From DTU052 sp050951725 (GTDB lineage Bacteria > Bacillota > Syntrophomonadia > Syntrophomonadales > DTU052), in the NCBI GenBank assembly GCA_050951725.1, contig JBMNJO010000001.1, forward strand, positions 1,054,001 to 1,118,000: 64,000 bases of DNA, written 5' to 3'. A program made the translations under genes and the position numbers. The notes below the pieces were generated by a model. That model saw only the letters and a list, made by a program, of their open reading frames with translations, searched no databases and was not told where the DNA came from. Each line of letters opens with the position of its first letter. Within the stretch, counting starts at the first letter, position 1. Below, piece after piece: positions 34,483-42,973 of the stretch.

Positions 34483-34656
34483 TCAGCCTATGATGTCATA
34501 GGATTCTTCAATGGAGACTAACGAACCGTCCTCGGCTACCTCATACATGTTTACCCGGTCTTTCTTGACCGCAAACTCAATAAAGCAGTTCCAGCAGTAA
34601 TACTGGTCACTGCCGACTCTGCCCACCTGCATTCCTTTGCATGCCGGACACCTCAC
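34483..34656 (-). CDS. Small zinc-ribbon protein
   Basis: This 57-residue gene is short and easily missed. Its two cysteine pairs, VRCPACKG at the N-terminus and YYCWNCFIEF at about 20-29, form a rubredoxin-like zinc knuckle; the rest is a short beta-rich tail. The start is GTG with GAGGAGG upstream and overlaps the stop of the PRC-barrel gene by four bases, so it belongs to the same operon. The function is unknown. Confidence 0.75.
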   Translation of the reverse strand: MRCPACKGMQVGRVGSDQYYCWNCFIEFAVKKDRVNMYEVAEDGSLVSIEESYDIIG

Positions 34657-35117
34657 GCCTGAACCTCCTCATCATTGATCACCATGGCCCCCTGTCCAAT
34701 ATTGGCCACTTTGTCCAGTGGAACCTCACTCCGGCCATCAATGAAGTCCTTGATTATACCCGAGGAGATTTCTATTCCCTGAACCTCTTTGCTCTCCGGT
34801 TCAACCACCAGATCGCTCATCACCCCGAGTTCCCGTCCATCACGATTGACCACCAGGAGTCCCATCCTGTCCTTAATCCTGGTGGGATGCTCCCCGTTTT
34901 TGATTCGTTTTAAACCCCGAGGGTCACTGACCAGAATCGCATCCTGGCCAATAGTCAGATGATCTATCAGCAGGAGGCGCTTGCCATCGCGGGAACCTAC
35001 CAAAAGACCTTCCACCTGCAGCCGCGGACTGATAACAATGTCCATCACCCGTCCCAGAACCGTTCCCCGGTGCTCATCGATCACCGGCAATCCGATAAGC
35101 CTTCGACTTTTCACCAT
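34653..35117 (-). CDS. Two-domain PRC-barrel protein
   Basis: Two PRC-barrel modules are visible: VKSRRLIGLPVIDEHRGTVL with GRVMDIVISP, and DRMGLLVVNRDGRELGVMSD. In RimM the barrel binds the ribosome and in photosynthetic H subunits it binds membranes; stand-alone proteins in Firmicutes include YlmC/YmxH-type sporulation proteins. The 154-residue product is the first gene of the operon that runs through alaS to DUF1292. Confidence 0.8.
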   Translation of the reverse strand: MVKSRRLIGLPVIDEHRGTVLGRVMDIVISPRLQVEGLLVGSRDGKRLLLIDHLTIGQDAILVSDPRGLKRIKNGEHPTRIKDRMGLLVVNRDGRELGVMSDLVVEPESKEVQGIEISSGIIKDFIDGRSEVPLDKVANIGQGAMVINDEEVQA

Positions 35118-35197
35118 CTTTTATCTCACCTTACATTATGTTGTCTCGCCCCCCCTCAATTAATGCATCCGCCCATCCCACATGCTATACTGAAACT

Positions 35198-35266
35198 GCA
35201 TCACGGGGACAGTCCCCGTGATTCATTTTGCATCATGGGGACTGTCCCCATGATGCATTGATGCAT
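35198..35266. repeat. REP-like palindromes, copy 3 (two half units)
   Basis: GCATCACGGGGACAGTCCCC... and GCATCATGGGGACTGTCCCC... each fold on themselves, joined by ATTCATTTT. They lie between the divergent PRC-barrel and rarA genes, 20 bases before the rarA start. Confidence 0.85.
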
Positions 35267-35286
35267 TTGGAGGTGGCATTAAACAG

Positions 35287-36627
35287 ATGAATCTGTTTGA
35301 GAATAACAACCAGAAGGAAAAAAGCGGGCCGCTGGCTTACCGGATGCGTCCGGCTGATCTGAGTGATTACGTGGGCCAGGAACATCTGGTCGGCGAGCAG
35401 GGTCCCCTGCGCAGGATTATCGAGGAGGATCGCCTCCACTCCTTTATCCTTTATGGCCCGCCGGGCTCGGGCAAGACAACTCTGGCCCTCTTGCTGGCGG
35501 AAAAGACCAAATCCCATTTTGAATACCTCAAAGCAGTAACCAGCGGGGTTACCGAACTGCGGAACATCGCCCGTGATGCTCAGCAGAGGTGGGACTACTA
35601 CCGACAGAAGACGGTGGTCTTTGTAGATGAGGTCCACCGCTTTAACAAGTCACAGCAGGACGTTTTGCTTCCCTTCGTGGAGAGCGGTCTGTTTACCCTG
35701 GTCGGTGCTACTACCGAAAACCCGCTTTATGAGCTTAATTCGGCCTTGCTGTCACGGATGAAGATCTACGTCCTGAATCCGCTCACACCGGAGGAGATAG
35801 AGGAGTTGCTCAGAAGGGCGTTAAGAGACCCGATCCGGGGACTGGGTGCGAGGGACGTTTCTCTGAGTGAGGAGGCTCTGCGGGAGATCATCGCCCGTTC
35901 CAAAGGCGATGCCCGGACGGCTCTCAATATACTGGAGACCGCCTGCGAGGTCCGCGTCCAGAAGTCCGGGGGCTTAACCCTGCAGGCTCAGGATATTCGG
36001 GATACTGCGGGTCACTTCTATATAAATTACGACAAAAAGGCGGATCATCACTATGACACCATCTCGGCCTTCATTAAAAGCATCCGCGGCAGCGACCCTG
36101 ATGCCGCTCTGTTCTGGTTGGCGGTCATGATCCACGGAGGTGAGGATCCGATTTTCATTGCCCGCCGCCTGGTGATTCATGCGGCGGAGGATATTGGCAT
36201 GGCCGATCCTCAGGCCTTGCTGGTAGCAGTCTCTGCTTTCCATGCCACCAAGGTGATCGGACTCCCGGAGGCCCGGATTCCCCTGGCCGAAGCCACCATC
36301 TACCTGGCAACTGCACCCAAGAGCAACAGCAGCAAGGTGGCGATTGACATGGCCCTGGATTATGTTCGCAAGCTGCCTTCACTCCAGGTCCCAGCCCACA
36401 TCGCTGACAACTCCCATTCCCGTTCCCATCTCCTGGGGAAAGGTAAGGGTTACCTGTACCCCCACTCTTTTGGTGGATACGTGAAACAGGACTACCTGCC
36501 CCCCGACCTGGAGCGTCCAACTTTCTACCAACCCACCAACAACGGCCACGAATCCCGGGTGCAGGAGTTCCTGGAGTGGTTAAAACAGCAATATGAGAAG
36601 GAAGGCCGCCGGAAACCGAAGGCATAA
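35287..36627 (+). CDS. rarA: Replication-associated recombination protein RarA (MgsA)
   Basis: This AAA+ ATPase acts at stalled forks with SSB and RecA. Walker A is GPPGSGKTT, Walker B is VVFVDEVHRFNKSQQD, and sensor 1 is GATTENP. The C-terminal part has the tetramerisation and MgsA-specific GGEDPIFIARRLVIHAAEDIG block. The length of 446 is usual. GGAGGTGG precedes the ATG. It stands between REP copies 3 and 4. Confidence 0.95.
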   Translation: MNLFENNNQKEKSGPLAYRMRPADLSDYVGQEHLVGEQGPLRRIIEEDRLHSFILYGPPGSGKTTLALLLAEKTKSHFEYLKAVTSGVTELRNIARDAQQRWDYYRQKTVVFVDEVHRFNKSQQDVLLPFVESGLFTLVGATTENPLYELNSALLSRMKIYVLNPLTPEEIEELLRRALRDPIRGLGARDVSLSEEALREIIARSKGDARTALNILETACEVRVQKSGGLTLQAQDIRDTAGHFYINYDKKADHHYDTISAFIKSIRGSDPDAALFWLAVMIHGGEDPIFIARRLVIHAAEDIGMADPQALLVAVSAFHATKVIGLPEARIPLAEATIYLATAPKSNSSKVAIDMALDYVRKLPSLQVPAHIADNSHSRSHLLGKGKGYLYPHSFGGYVKQDYLPPDLERPTFYQPTNNGHESRVQEFLEWLKQQYEKEGRRKPKA

Positions 36628-36634
36628 GCTGTTT

Positions 36635-36680
36635 CGGGGACACCGCACTGAATTGCCAGCAATTTAGCATGGTGTCCCCG
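36635..36680. repeat. REP-like palindrome, copy 4 (variant core)
   Basis: CGGGGACACC and GGTGTCCCCG are perfect inverted repeats enclosing a second pairing around AATTGC/GCAATT. It begins seven bases after the rarA stop. The core differs from the other copies (ACACC instead of ACAGNCC), so it is a subfamily. Confidence 0.7.
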
Positions 36681-36686
36681 CATTAG

Positions 36687-36730
36687 TAAAAGGCTCAAAC
36701 ACCGGCTTGGATGCGATGCTTGAGCCTTTA
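36687..36730. terminator. Possible bidirectional terminator between rarA and trxA
   Basis: AAAGGCTCAA and TTGAGCCTTT are inverted repeats with a 21-base loop between convergent genes. The T tract on either side is only three to four bases, so it is a weak candidate. Confidence 0.45.
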
Positions 36731-36859
36731 GTATTGATATCATTTACAAAGACGGCGTCTTTCCGTCAGATTTCCTTAGGTGATCGATCCGGGTCCAGGT
36801 GTTATTTATGTGATCCTGCCTGCGTACACTGTTTAATGAAAGGCTCCCGGAGAACAAGA

Positions 36860-37183
36860 TTATTTCAAATTGTCCTCCACGAATCGCGCCAGCTGCTGCT
36901 TGCCCTGAAAACCTACGCTGCGCTGAGATTCATCCCCGTTTTTGAAAATCGCCAGAGTAGGGATGCTCATCACGCGGTAGCGATTGGCCAGTTCGCGGTT
37001 TTCATCAACATTCACCTTGCCAACTTTGATACGACCGGCGTATTCCTGGGCGAGTTCCTCCACTACCGGGCTGACCGCCTTGCAGGGACCACACCAGGAG
37101 GCCCAGAAATCAACCAGAACCGGCTGGTCAGACTTCAAAACCTCTTCCTCAAAATTATTAACATCAAACTTTTGAACTGACAA
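36860..37183 (-). CDS. trxA: Thioredoxin
   Basis: The 107-residue product has the redox site FWASWCGPCK (Cys31, Cys34) and the conserved cis-proline region VMSIPTLAIFKNG. It reduces protein disulfides in the cytoplasm with thioredoxin reductase, which is not in the window. The start is TTG, with a weak AGG upstream. It is monocistronic and convergent with rarA. Confidence 0.95.
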   Translation of the reverse strand: MSVQKFDVNNFEEEVLKSDQPVLVDFWASWCGPCKAVSPVVEELAQEYAGRIKVGKVNVDENRELANRYRVMSIPTLAIFKNGDESQRSVGFQGKQQLARFVEDNLK

Positions 37184-37551
37184 ATCTAATTACCTGGTTT
37201 CCCCAACCTGTACGTTCGTACAGTCTGGCGCTCTTTCGACACAGAACGGGCAGCTTACCGGATTCACTACAAAGGAGTGCAGTCTTTGGCCGCCGACCAT
37301 AAAGCAAGTCGGGCGCCATGCCACTCCAGGGCCATGGAAAAACCCGTCTCACAAAGGTCAGCAGTCGACTTAATCCCGGGTGGCCCGGGGGCATTTTTCA
37401 ATCCTAAGCTGCCAGAAACGCAGGTTTCACACCTGCCTTTCATAATATTTTTGGGGCATTATAGATCAGATTGTGCATCCTGACAAAGTATATGCACCAC
37501 TCGGAAAATTCGTTAGCCCAGGTCCAAGCGCAGGGTTTGGATTTATACCGG
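37184..37551. other. Gap without a supported gene
   Basis: A few open frames of 60-76 codons occur but none has a ribosome site or motif. The trxA promoter should lie near 37190-37260. Confidence 0.4.
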
Positions 37552-37656
37552 CTACTTCCAAAGGAAGGCTATTCCAGCCGCAGCAACTAACGCTACCAAT
37601 ACCCACAATCCGGTACGAACGAACTCTTTTTTTACCAATTCAACCAATTCGGTCAC
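37552..37656 (-). CDS. Small single-pass membrane protein, 34 residues
   Basis: GTG at 37654-37656 is preceded by GAGGGGGTG and opens a 34-codon frame starting VTELVELVKKEFVRTG and ending in a hydrophobic helix (LWVLVALVAAAGIAFLW) and a lysine. The amphipathic-then-membrane layout is typical of small Firmicutes membrane proteins. It is divergent from the YbaB-like gene. No function is known. Confidence 0.6.
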   Translation of the reverse strand: MTELVELVKKEFVRTGLWVLVALVAAAGIAFLWK

Positions 37657-37746
37657 CGTGACACCCCCTCTATTAAAACAATAAACAAAATGAGCACTCT
37701 TTGAATATAATGTTACAACTTTAGTTCCCCCAAAGGAGGTGACAAG

Positions 37747-38037
37747 TTGAACAAGGATGATCTGCTGAAAATGTTCCCTGAAGCAGACCGCATCAAGGAT
37801 TCTCTTGAAAAAAGTTTGAAAAAAAACAAACTCAGCGCTACTTCAAAAAATGGCCTGGTAACTGCGGTAATCAACTACCAACAGGAAATTACTGATCTGG
37901 TTATCGACAATCGTCTGCTCGATCCCACCAAAGCCGGGGCTCTCAAAGCAAGTCTGGTGGAAGCACTCAATCAGGCCATTAAAAACTCCCGCAACAAGAT
38001 GCTGGAGGAAACCGCCCGGGCGATCAAGTTGATCTAA
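37747..38037 (+). CDS. YbaB/EbfC-like small protein
   Basis: The 96-residue product has an N-terminal helix, then a core NGLVTAVINYQQEITDLVID and a C-terminal helix (LKASLVEALNQAIKNSRNKM) that follow the YbaB/EbfC nucleoid-protein pattern. YbaB binds DNA as a dimer. This member is distant, and it is not next to dnaX and recR as usual. The start is TTG after AAAGGAGGTGACAAG. It is followed 22 bases later by an unknown gene, probably in one operon. Confidence 0.65.
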   Translation: MNKDDLLKMFPEADRIKDSLEKSLKKNKLSATSKNGLVTAVINYQQEITDLVIDNRLLDPTKAGALKASLVEALNQAIKNSRNKMLEETARAIKLI

Positions 38038-38059
38038 CACCCGGAAAGGAGGATCAAAC

Positions 38060-38440
38060 ATGGACCAGAGTCCAACACTTCAAAAGCTGCTACTAAACAT
38101 TATATACGAAGTGACGGCTCCCAACAAAACAGATAAACTCGATGCCTACCAGATGATTGGCATCCTGGCCTTGACCAACCTGTTGGGAATAATCAATATG
38201 CTAAGTCAGCGTTCTTCCCGCGGTGAGCATTTGCCGTTCACGGCCAGTTCGCAAGGTGCCGAGGGTGATCTGTTGAACAGCCTGATGGGTGCTTTAGGCA
38301 GCAAAAAAGGCAGCGCCAACTTGCCGGACATAAATCCCCAGACACTAATGTCAATCCTGGGAATTCTGTCTTCACTAGGCAACAAGGGCAAGTCAGAGAC
38401 CGGCGATACCCTGGAATCCGTGCGCGAGACCGGCATGTAA
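38060..38440 (+). CDS. Hypothetical protein in operon with the YbaB-like gene
   Basis: The 126-residue product has a hydrophobic N-terminal third (MIGILALTNLLGIINML) and a Ser/Gly-rich remainder with a second segment LMSILGILSSLGNKG. I recognise no family. GGAGGATCAAAC precedes the ATG. The spacing suggests co-transcription with the YbaB-like gene, and the layout is similar to small spore-associated proteins of clostridia, which is only an impression. Confidence 0.6.
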   Translation: MDQSPTLQKLLLNIIYEVTAPNKTDKLDAYQMIGILALTNLLGIINMLSQRSSRGEHLPFTASSQGAEGDLLNSLMGALGSKKGSANLPDINPQTLMSILGILSSLGNKGKSETGDTLESVRETGM

Positions 38441-38463
38441 CCTTGAGCTTTTCCGCCTGACCC

Positions 38464-38519
38464 AGGAGGTCTGTGACTAATTCCCTTCCCGGGGAAAAAG
38501 TCGCAGGCCTCCTGTTTTT
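38464..38519 (+). terminator. Intrinsic terminator
   Basis: AGGAGGTCTGTGAC and GTCGCAGGCCTCCT pair with few mismatches around a 22-base loop and are followed by GTTTTT. The remaining bases up to 38794 hold no gene I can support; a promoter for the next small gene is expected there. Confidence 0.75.
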
Positions 38520-38810
38520 GCAAAGCCGCGGATTTGCAATCGCTGTCGATATTTAAACCAGCTTTCTCCATTTAACTGTCTGCTCTAGGCCAAACCGGTG
38601 ACTAATGTTCCATTATTCAATAACAAAATTAGTAACCATCTTACTTTTTCTCTCATAACATATACCAGATAACAGCTGCAGTCGAATCCTGGCAGTTATT
38701 ATGCAGCATTCAAAAACACCACTGTTGGGGAGATCATACTACGGGGGTCGAATAGAATCAGCAGCTCCTGTTGTTGACTCCTTCACAAAAAGTTAAGGAG
38801 GGAAGGCATT

Positions 38811-38903
38811 TTGCGGAACTTTTTCATGGGCAATAACTTGTTGTGGTTGATCCTGATTGTACTGGTACTGTTCTGCCTCTTCGATGAGCCTTGTGGAGTC
38901 TAA
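38811..38903 (+). CDS. Small membrane protein, 30 residues
   Basis: TTG at 38811 follows AAGGAGGG by eight bases and opens a 30-codon frame: a short polar start (RNFFMGNN), a helix (LLWLILIVLVLFCLF) and an acidic Cys-containing end. Its form matches the very small spore-forming-Firmicutes proteins that begin with FFGGNN-like residues and end in a Cys-rich tail. A strong terminator follows at once, which supports a real short transcript. Confidence 0.65.
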   Translation: MRNFFMGNNLLWLILIVLVLFCLFDEPCGV

Positions 38904-38913
38904 AATTCTGTGG

Positions 38914-38939
38914 AAAAGCCGCATGAAATGCGGCTTTTT
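38914..38939 (+). terminator. Intrinsic terminator of the 30-residue gene
   Basis: AAAAGCCGCAT-GAA-ATGCGGCTTTTT is a perfect hairpin ending in T residues, 10 bases after the stop. Confidence 0.85.
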
Positions 38940-39073
38940 ACCTATTTAATCCAGGGCCAGGCCTTAAATAAAATCGGAATCAGTTTGGTGGCTTTATTTC
39001 CATGACCAGTCTTACTGGATAACAGTAACAGGCCTGATCCTACCAGATACTGAAATCTGTTAAGGAGAGAGAC

Positions 39074-39970
39074 ATGAGTTATCACCAGCGTCAATTGGGT
39101 GTAGTACCCAGCCCCCAGGACTACCGGGACTACAAACTCACCAGGGTTACCGCTGTAAAGCAGGCTTTCCCGGCAGAATACACCTACCCCTATCTAGTGC
39201 CGGAACCATACGATCAGGGAGACGTCGGGGCCTGTGTGGCCTATGCCCTTAAGGCTATAAAAGAGATGCAGGAGTACAAAGAGCGCCGGATGTTTTCCAG
39301 GTTTTCTGCCGCTTATATCTATGGGGCGCGCGGACCCGATGACTTCAAGGGAGAAGGTATGATCCCGCGGGAGGCCTTGAACATTCTGCTTAAACGGGGA
39401 GACTGTCATGAGGAACAGTTTCCTGGCATATACCCCTATCCAATCTGTGCCAGTAAGATAACCCCGGAGATGAATCGGGATGCTCTCCCCCAGAGAATCA
39501 AAACCTATACCGCCATACATACTGTGGAAGAGGCCAAAACCGCCCTTATGGAGCTTGGTCCTATATGTATTGCTTTTTCTGTCTACGAGAGCTTTTACCA
39601 GGGCGGAAACCTGCCCCTGCCCAATAAGGATACAGAAAAGCTTTTTGGCTTTCATATGCTGGCCATTGTAGGTTGGACCCGGGATAACCGTTGGCTGGCT
39701 CTTAACTCCTGGGGCAAGGATTGGGGACCATTAAAAGGATACTGCACCTTACCGTTTAACTACCCTGTCAACGAGATGTGGGCCCTGACTGATATGCCGC
39801 CCCAGACGAAACACGATTACGAAGTCTATATGACCCGTCGCGGCCGCTACTGGAGGGTAGCGTTTGATGCAAATTTCCGCACCTCAGCTGACGCCATTGA
39901 AAAGCTGCTCAAACCTCTGGAAGACGACCTCATCCAATCGGGCAGGTCTCTGAAGATCAAGAAGTACTAG
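39074..39970 (+). CDS. Papain-like (C1 family) cysteine peptidase
   Basis: The catalytic triad is visible: DQGDVGACVAYA with Gln48 and Cys54, GFHMLAIVGW with His194, and LNSWGKDWG with Asn211. There is no signal peptide and no inhibitory pro-region, so it looks like a cytoplasmic or spore-associated enzyme of 298 residues. The last 60 residues are an additional domain of unknown nature. The substrate is unknown. GGAGAGAG precedes the ATG. It is monocistronic; a structured RNA candidate follows 70 bases after its end. Confidence 0.85.
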   Translation: MSYHQRQLGVVPSPQDYRDYKLTRVTAVKQAFPAEYTYPYLVPEPYDQGDVGACVAYALKAIKEMQEYKERRMFSRFSAAYIYGARGPDDFKGEGMIPREALNILLKRGDCHEEQFPGIYPYPICASKITPEMNRDALPQRIKTYTAIHTVEEAKTALMELGPICIAFSVYESFYQGGNLPLPNKDTEKLFGFHMLAIVGWTRDNRWLALNSWGKDWGPLKGYCTLPFNYPVNEMWALTDMPPQTKHDYEVYMTRRGRYWRVAFDANFRTSADAIEKLLKPLEDDLIQSGRSLKIKKY

Positions 39971-40040
39971 CTTCACCAGGCAGAAGGTGAGGCACTACGG
40001 ACAGTTTTGTTGTTGTTTTATTCTCCGCACGACCTTATTA

Positions 40041-40262
40041 GAGGTAGAATCCGAGGTCTGTGATTAATTTCAGAAGCGGGCGTTGGGTTCGGACCCAGCC
40101 GCACCCCGCGAAGGTGAGGGCGAAAAGCAGGCAGGCGACAGGACATCGCGAGCAAGTTTTTGAGACATGGACGTCAAATAGACGGGGTGCTGCTTTCCGC
40201 CCGAGCCTGAGCGGTTGGTGCTGCCCAGGCAGGGCCAAGGTAGCGGATGGAATTAACCACAA
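40041..40262 (+). ncRNA. Candidate structured RNA (about 220 nt, multibranched)
   Basis: No protein frame is convincing here, but base pairing is extensive. 40059-40071 pairs with 40249-40261 (11 Watson-Crick, one wobble). GCGGG (40076-40080) pairs with CCCGC (40105-40109) around the hairpin TGGGT-TCGG-ACCCA. 40118-40130 (GGGCGAAAAGCAG) pairs with 40190-40202 (CTGCTTTCCGCCC, one mismatch). Inside lie GCGA/TCGC at 40135-40149 and GTC/GAC around 40175. GCTGCC/GGCAG forms a further stem near 40220-40231. ATCCG (40049) could pair with CGGAT (40244) as a pseudoknot. Unpaired parts are purine-rich on the plus strand, so I prefer that strand, although wobble pairs do not settle it. The raiA-motif RNA of Clostridia is the first known class to test; I cannot confirm it from memory. 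Confidence 0.6.
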
Positions 40263-40332
40263 ACCGGCGCTTAACGCAGCGATTCTCTTGGATGAGACAC
40301 CAGGAACAACAAAATTGTCCCTTAGCTCATTC

Positions 40333-41079
40333 CTAAATCACCAACTGATGTCGTTCGGTAAAGAACTTGCGGTAGGCGAAGAAGGCGACCATCATGGAGG
40401 TTAAGGATACTGCGGATGTTATCATAAACATCACTACTACCTGGTACTTAACCGCCTCAACCGGGCTGACACCTCCGATAATGAGTCCGGTCATCATCCC
40501 CGGCAGTTGGACCAGTCCCACGGTCTTCAAGGAATCAATAGTTGGGATCATGGCGGATTTCAGCGCGGCCTGCAGCGAAGATCCCGACGCTTGGCGGGCA
40601 GTAGCTCCCAACCCCAGAAGAACCAGGATCTCTTCCCGGCGGCTTTCTATCTCCGCCTTGATGCGGTTCAAAGTCAAGGACGAAGCTACCATGGAGTTGC
40701 CGATTATCATCCCGCTGATGGGTATTACATACTGCGGTTCGAAAGGAATAATCCGCAGTCCCAGCATCATGCCCATGGTTACCAGCTCGCCGGCTCCTAT
40801 AGCCAGGAGCAAAATTGGTAATACGTTGCGTATCCCCTTTCCCCGCTTCTCTGCATTGCGGGCGGCCACCAGGACCATAAAAATGAGCATCAAGACTATG
40901 TATGGCCACTTTTCCAGATCGAATATGATCTTCAGCACATAACCAATGATCATTAATTGAACAAAAGCACGGACAGTCCCGATCAAGAGGTCCCGTTCCA
41001 GACCCAGGTCCTCCTTGACTGAGACCACTACTGCTACCAGTACGAATGATAAGGCTAACAGCAAAGAAAAGTATGTCAT
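40333..41079 (-). CDS. fetB: FetB-type (UPF0014) ABC transporter permease
   Basis: The 248-residue protein has about seven helices and the UPF0014 signatures RAFVQLMIIGYVLKIIF, YVIPISGMIIGNSMVASSL and LVQLPGMMTGLIIGG. In E. coli FetAB exports iron under oxidative stress; plant and other relatives carry aluminium or UDP-sugars, so the substrate is uncertain. It overlaps fetA by ATGA. Confidence 0.85.
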   Translation of the reverse strand: MTYFSLLLALSFVLVAVVVSVKEDLGLERDLLIGTVRAFVQLMIIGYVLKIIFDLEKWPYIVLMLIFMVLVAARNAEKRGKGIRNVLPILLLAIGAGELVTMGMMLGLRIIPFEPQYVIPISGMIIGNSMVASSLTLNRIKAEIESRREEILVLLGLGATARQASGSSLQAALKSAMIPTIDSLKTVGLVQLPGMMTGLIIGGVSPVEAVKYQVVVMFMITSAVSLTSMMVAFFAYRKFFTERHQLVI

Positions 41080-41753
41080 ATTACAGATCCCCCATTCTGC
41101 AATCTGCCATTGACCAGCGCCACGTTATTATCCCCCACCCGTTCTACCTGCTCCCGGTCATGAGTAACCCAGACCACTGTCAAACCTTGAACCTGGCTGA
41201 GCTCTCGAACCAGATCTTCAATAAAACGGGCTGAATCGCTGTCCAGAGAGGCCGTAACTTCATCCAGCAGGAGCACCTCTGGTCCATTGGCCAGGGTCCG
41301 GGCCAGGGTCACCCGCTGCTGTTCACCCCCGGATAGACTGGTGGCCTCCCGCTGCAGTATGGACGGGGAAAGCCCCACCCTTTCCAACAACTGACCCGGC
41401 CTACCGCTGGGCTTCACTCCCCGGAGGCGCGGTCCCAGAAGTACATTATACTCCACGGTTCCCCTGAACAGATAAGGCTTCTGAAACACCATGCCCACCC
41501 GTCTCCTCAGTTCCAGCACATCAAGCCGTCGGATATCCTCCTCGTCCAGGAGGATGCGGCCAGCTGTGACATCCCGCATCAATGTCAGGAGTGATAAAAG
41601 GCTGCTCTTGCCCGACCCGGACGGCCCGGTAATGGTCAGGATCTTCCCCTCTGGGATGGTCAGGTTTATGTCACAGAGGATTTCGTATTTCTCACTGGAG
41701 TCAGGATCTGCTACCGTATAGCTCACATGTTCCAGAATGTATTTATTTTTCAT
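41076..41753 (-). CDS. fetA: FetA-type ABC transporter ATP-binding protein
   Basis: Walker A is GPSGSGKSS, the signature LSGGEQQRVTLARTL and Walker B VLLLDEVTASLD, with the switch His in VTHDREQVE. I start it at the ATG of 41751-41753 (MKNKYILEH) because GGAGGTG lies six bases before; a start 22 codons upstream has no site. The 225-residue protein partners the FetB permease. Confidence 0.87.
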   Translation of the reverse strand: MKNKYILEHVSYTVADPDSSEKYEILCDINLTIPEGKILTITGPSGSGKSSLLSLLTLMRDVTAGRILLDEEDIRRLDVLELRRRVGMVFQKPYLFRGTVEYNVLLGPRLRGVKPSGRPGQLLERVGLSPSILQREATSLSGGEQQRVTLARTLANGPEVLLLDEVTASLDSDSARFIEDLVRELSQVQGLTVVWVTHDREQVERVGDNNVALVNGRLQNGGSVI

Positions 41754-41856
41754 CGGCGCACCTCCTGTCCTAATTATAGGATCATTCCCGGCCAACTTCA
41801 TGGTCTGTATAATGTCCAATCATAAAACCCATGATAACTCGTGAGGAGGTGATGAT

Positions 41857-42033
41857 ATGGATGCGAAGCAATTGGTCCAGCAATCCATGCAGAGTCTGCA
41901 GACCTCAGCCTCGAACATCAGGCAGGCCGCCAACCAGACCACCAACGTTCAAGCCAAAAACATCCTTACTCAGACCGCATCTGAGGCGGAAAACAGTGTT
42001 AAAAGGATGCAGCAGATCATCAACCAGCTTTAA
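41857..42033 (+). CDS. Small Gln/Asn-rich helical protein, 58 residues
   Basis: ATG at 41857 is preceded by GAGGAGGTGAT. The product is one long amphipathic helix rich in Gln, Asn, Ala and Ser (QQSMQSLQTSASNIRQAANQ near the start), and I recognise no family. It resembles small acid-soluble or gamma-type spore proteins in composition only. A GGCCGGGG/CCCCGGCC hairpin follows at 42044-42065. It stands alone between fetA and ku. Confidence 0.6.
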   Translation: MDAKQLVQQSMQSLQTSASNIRQAANQTTNVQAKNILTQTASEAENSVKRMQQIINQL

Positions 42034-42160
42034 TTACCGTCTGGCCGGGGCCCACCCCCGGCCTTGCTGTGAGATCCGCCCTCCCATCTCTGTCAACTTC
42101 TGGTGACCGTATAATCTTGCGCAAATACTTAAAGATATAGTCAACAAGGAGTGATCGATA

Positions 42161-42973
42161 GTGCGCTCTCTATGGAAGGGATTCCTGGGTTTCGGCCTGG
42201 TCAGTATCCCGGTCAAGCTGTATGTGGCCACTGAAAAGAAGGACCTGAAGTTCCGTTACCTGCATCAGGAGTGTATGACTCCGGTTCAGTACCAGAAGCG
42301 GTGTCCTACGTGTAACAAGGACCTGGAAAGCAATGAGATTGTTTATGGTTACGAGTATCAGAAAGGGCGGTTTGTGGTATTGAACGAGGAGGACTTCGCC
42401 CGTATACCTCTGGAGTCCACCCGGTCGGTGGATATCCTGAACTTTGTGGACATAAAACAGGTTGATCCCCTGTATTTTGATAAGTCTTATTACCTGGAAC
42501 CCGGGGATGGGGGGGCCAAGGCCTATTCCCTGCTGATGCAGGCCATGGAAGCTACCGGCAAGGTGGCTATCGCCCGGGTAGTAATCAGGACTAAGGAGAC
42601 CCTGGCGGCTGTGCGGGTGAAAGACAAGGTCCTGGTGATGGAAACCATGTTCTATCCCGATGAGGTGCGGTCCTACGCCGGGTTGTCGCTTCCCGGCGAA
42701 AACGTCAAAGTGCATGAGAACGAGACCAAGATGGCTATCAGCCTCATCGAAAACCTTTCCACCGATTTTGAGCCCGATCAATACCAGAACCGTTACCGCC
42801 AGGCTTTGCGGGAAATGATCGAGGCCAAGATTGCCGGCGAGGAAGTGGAGGTTTCCCCGCAGGCTCCGGCTGCCAACGTGGTGGACCTGATGGATGCCTT
42901 AAAACAGAGCGTCAAGATGGCAGAAAAAGAACGCAAGAAAACCCGGCCCAAAAAGGCCAAGGCAGGAACATGA
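42161..42973 (+). CDS. ku: Ku protein (non-homologous end joining)
   Basis: The bacterial Ku homodimer threads on DNA ends and recruits LigD. The N-terminus SLWKGFLGFGLVSIPVKLY and the following DLKFRYLHQE are the family hallmark. A CPTCNK motif and the C-terminal basic tail (KERKKTRPKKAKAG), which in other species aids ligase stimulation, are present. The start is GTG after AAGGAGTGATC. Its stop overlaps the ligase start (ATGA), and the polymerase gene follows, so the whole NHEJ set is one operon of three separate proteins. Confidence 0.96.
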   Translation: MRSLWKGFLGFGLVSIPVKLYVATEKKDLKFRYLHQECMTPVQYQKRCPTCNKDLESNEIVYGYEYQKGRFVVLNEEDFARIPLESTRSVDILNFVDIKQVDPLYFDKSYYLEPGDGGAKAYSLLMQAMEATGKVAIARVVIRTKETLAAVRVKDKVLVMETMFYPDEVRSYAGLSLPGENVKVHENETKMAISLIENLSTDFEPDQYQNRYRQALREMIEAKIAGEEVEVSPQAPAANVVDLMDALKQSVKMAEKERKKTRPKKAKAGT

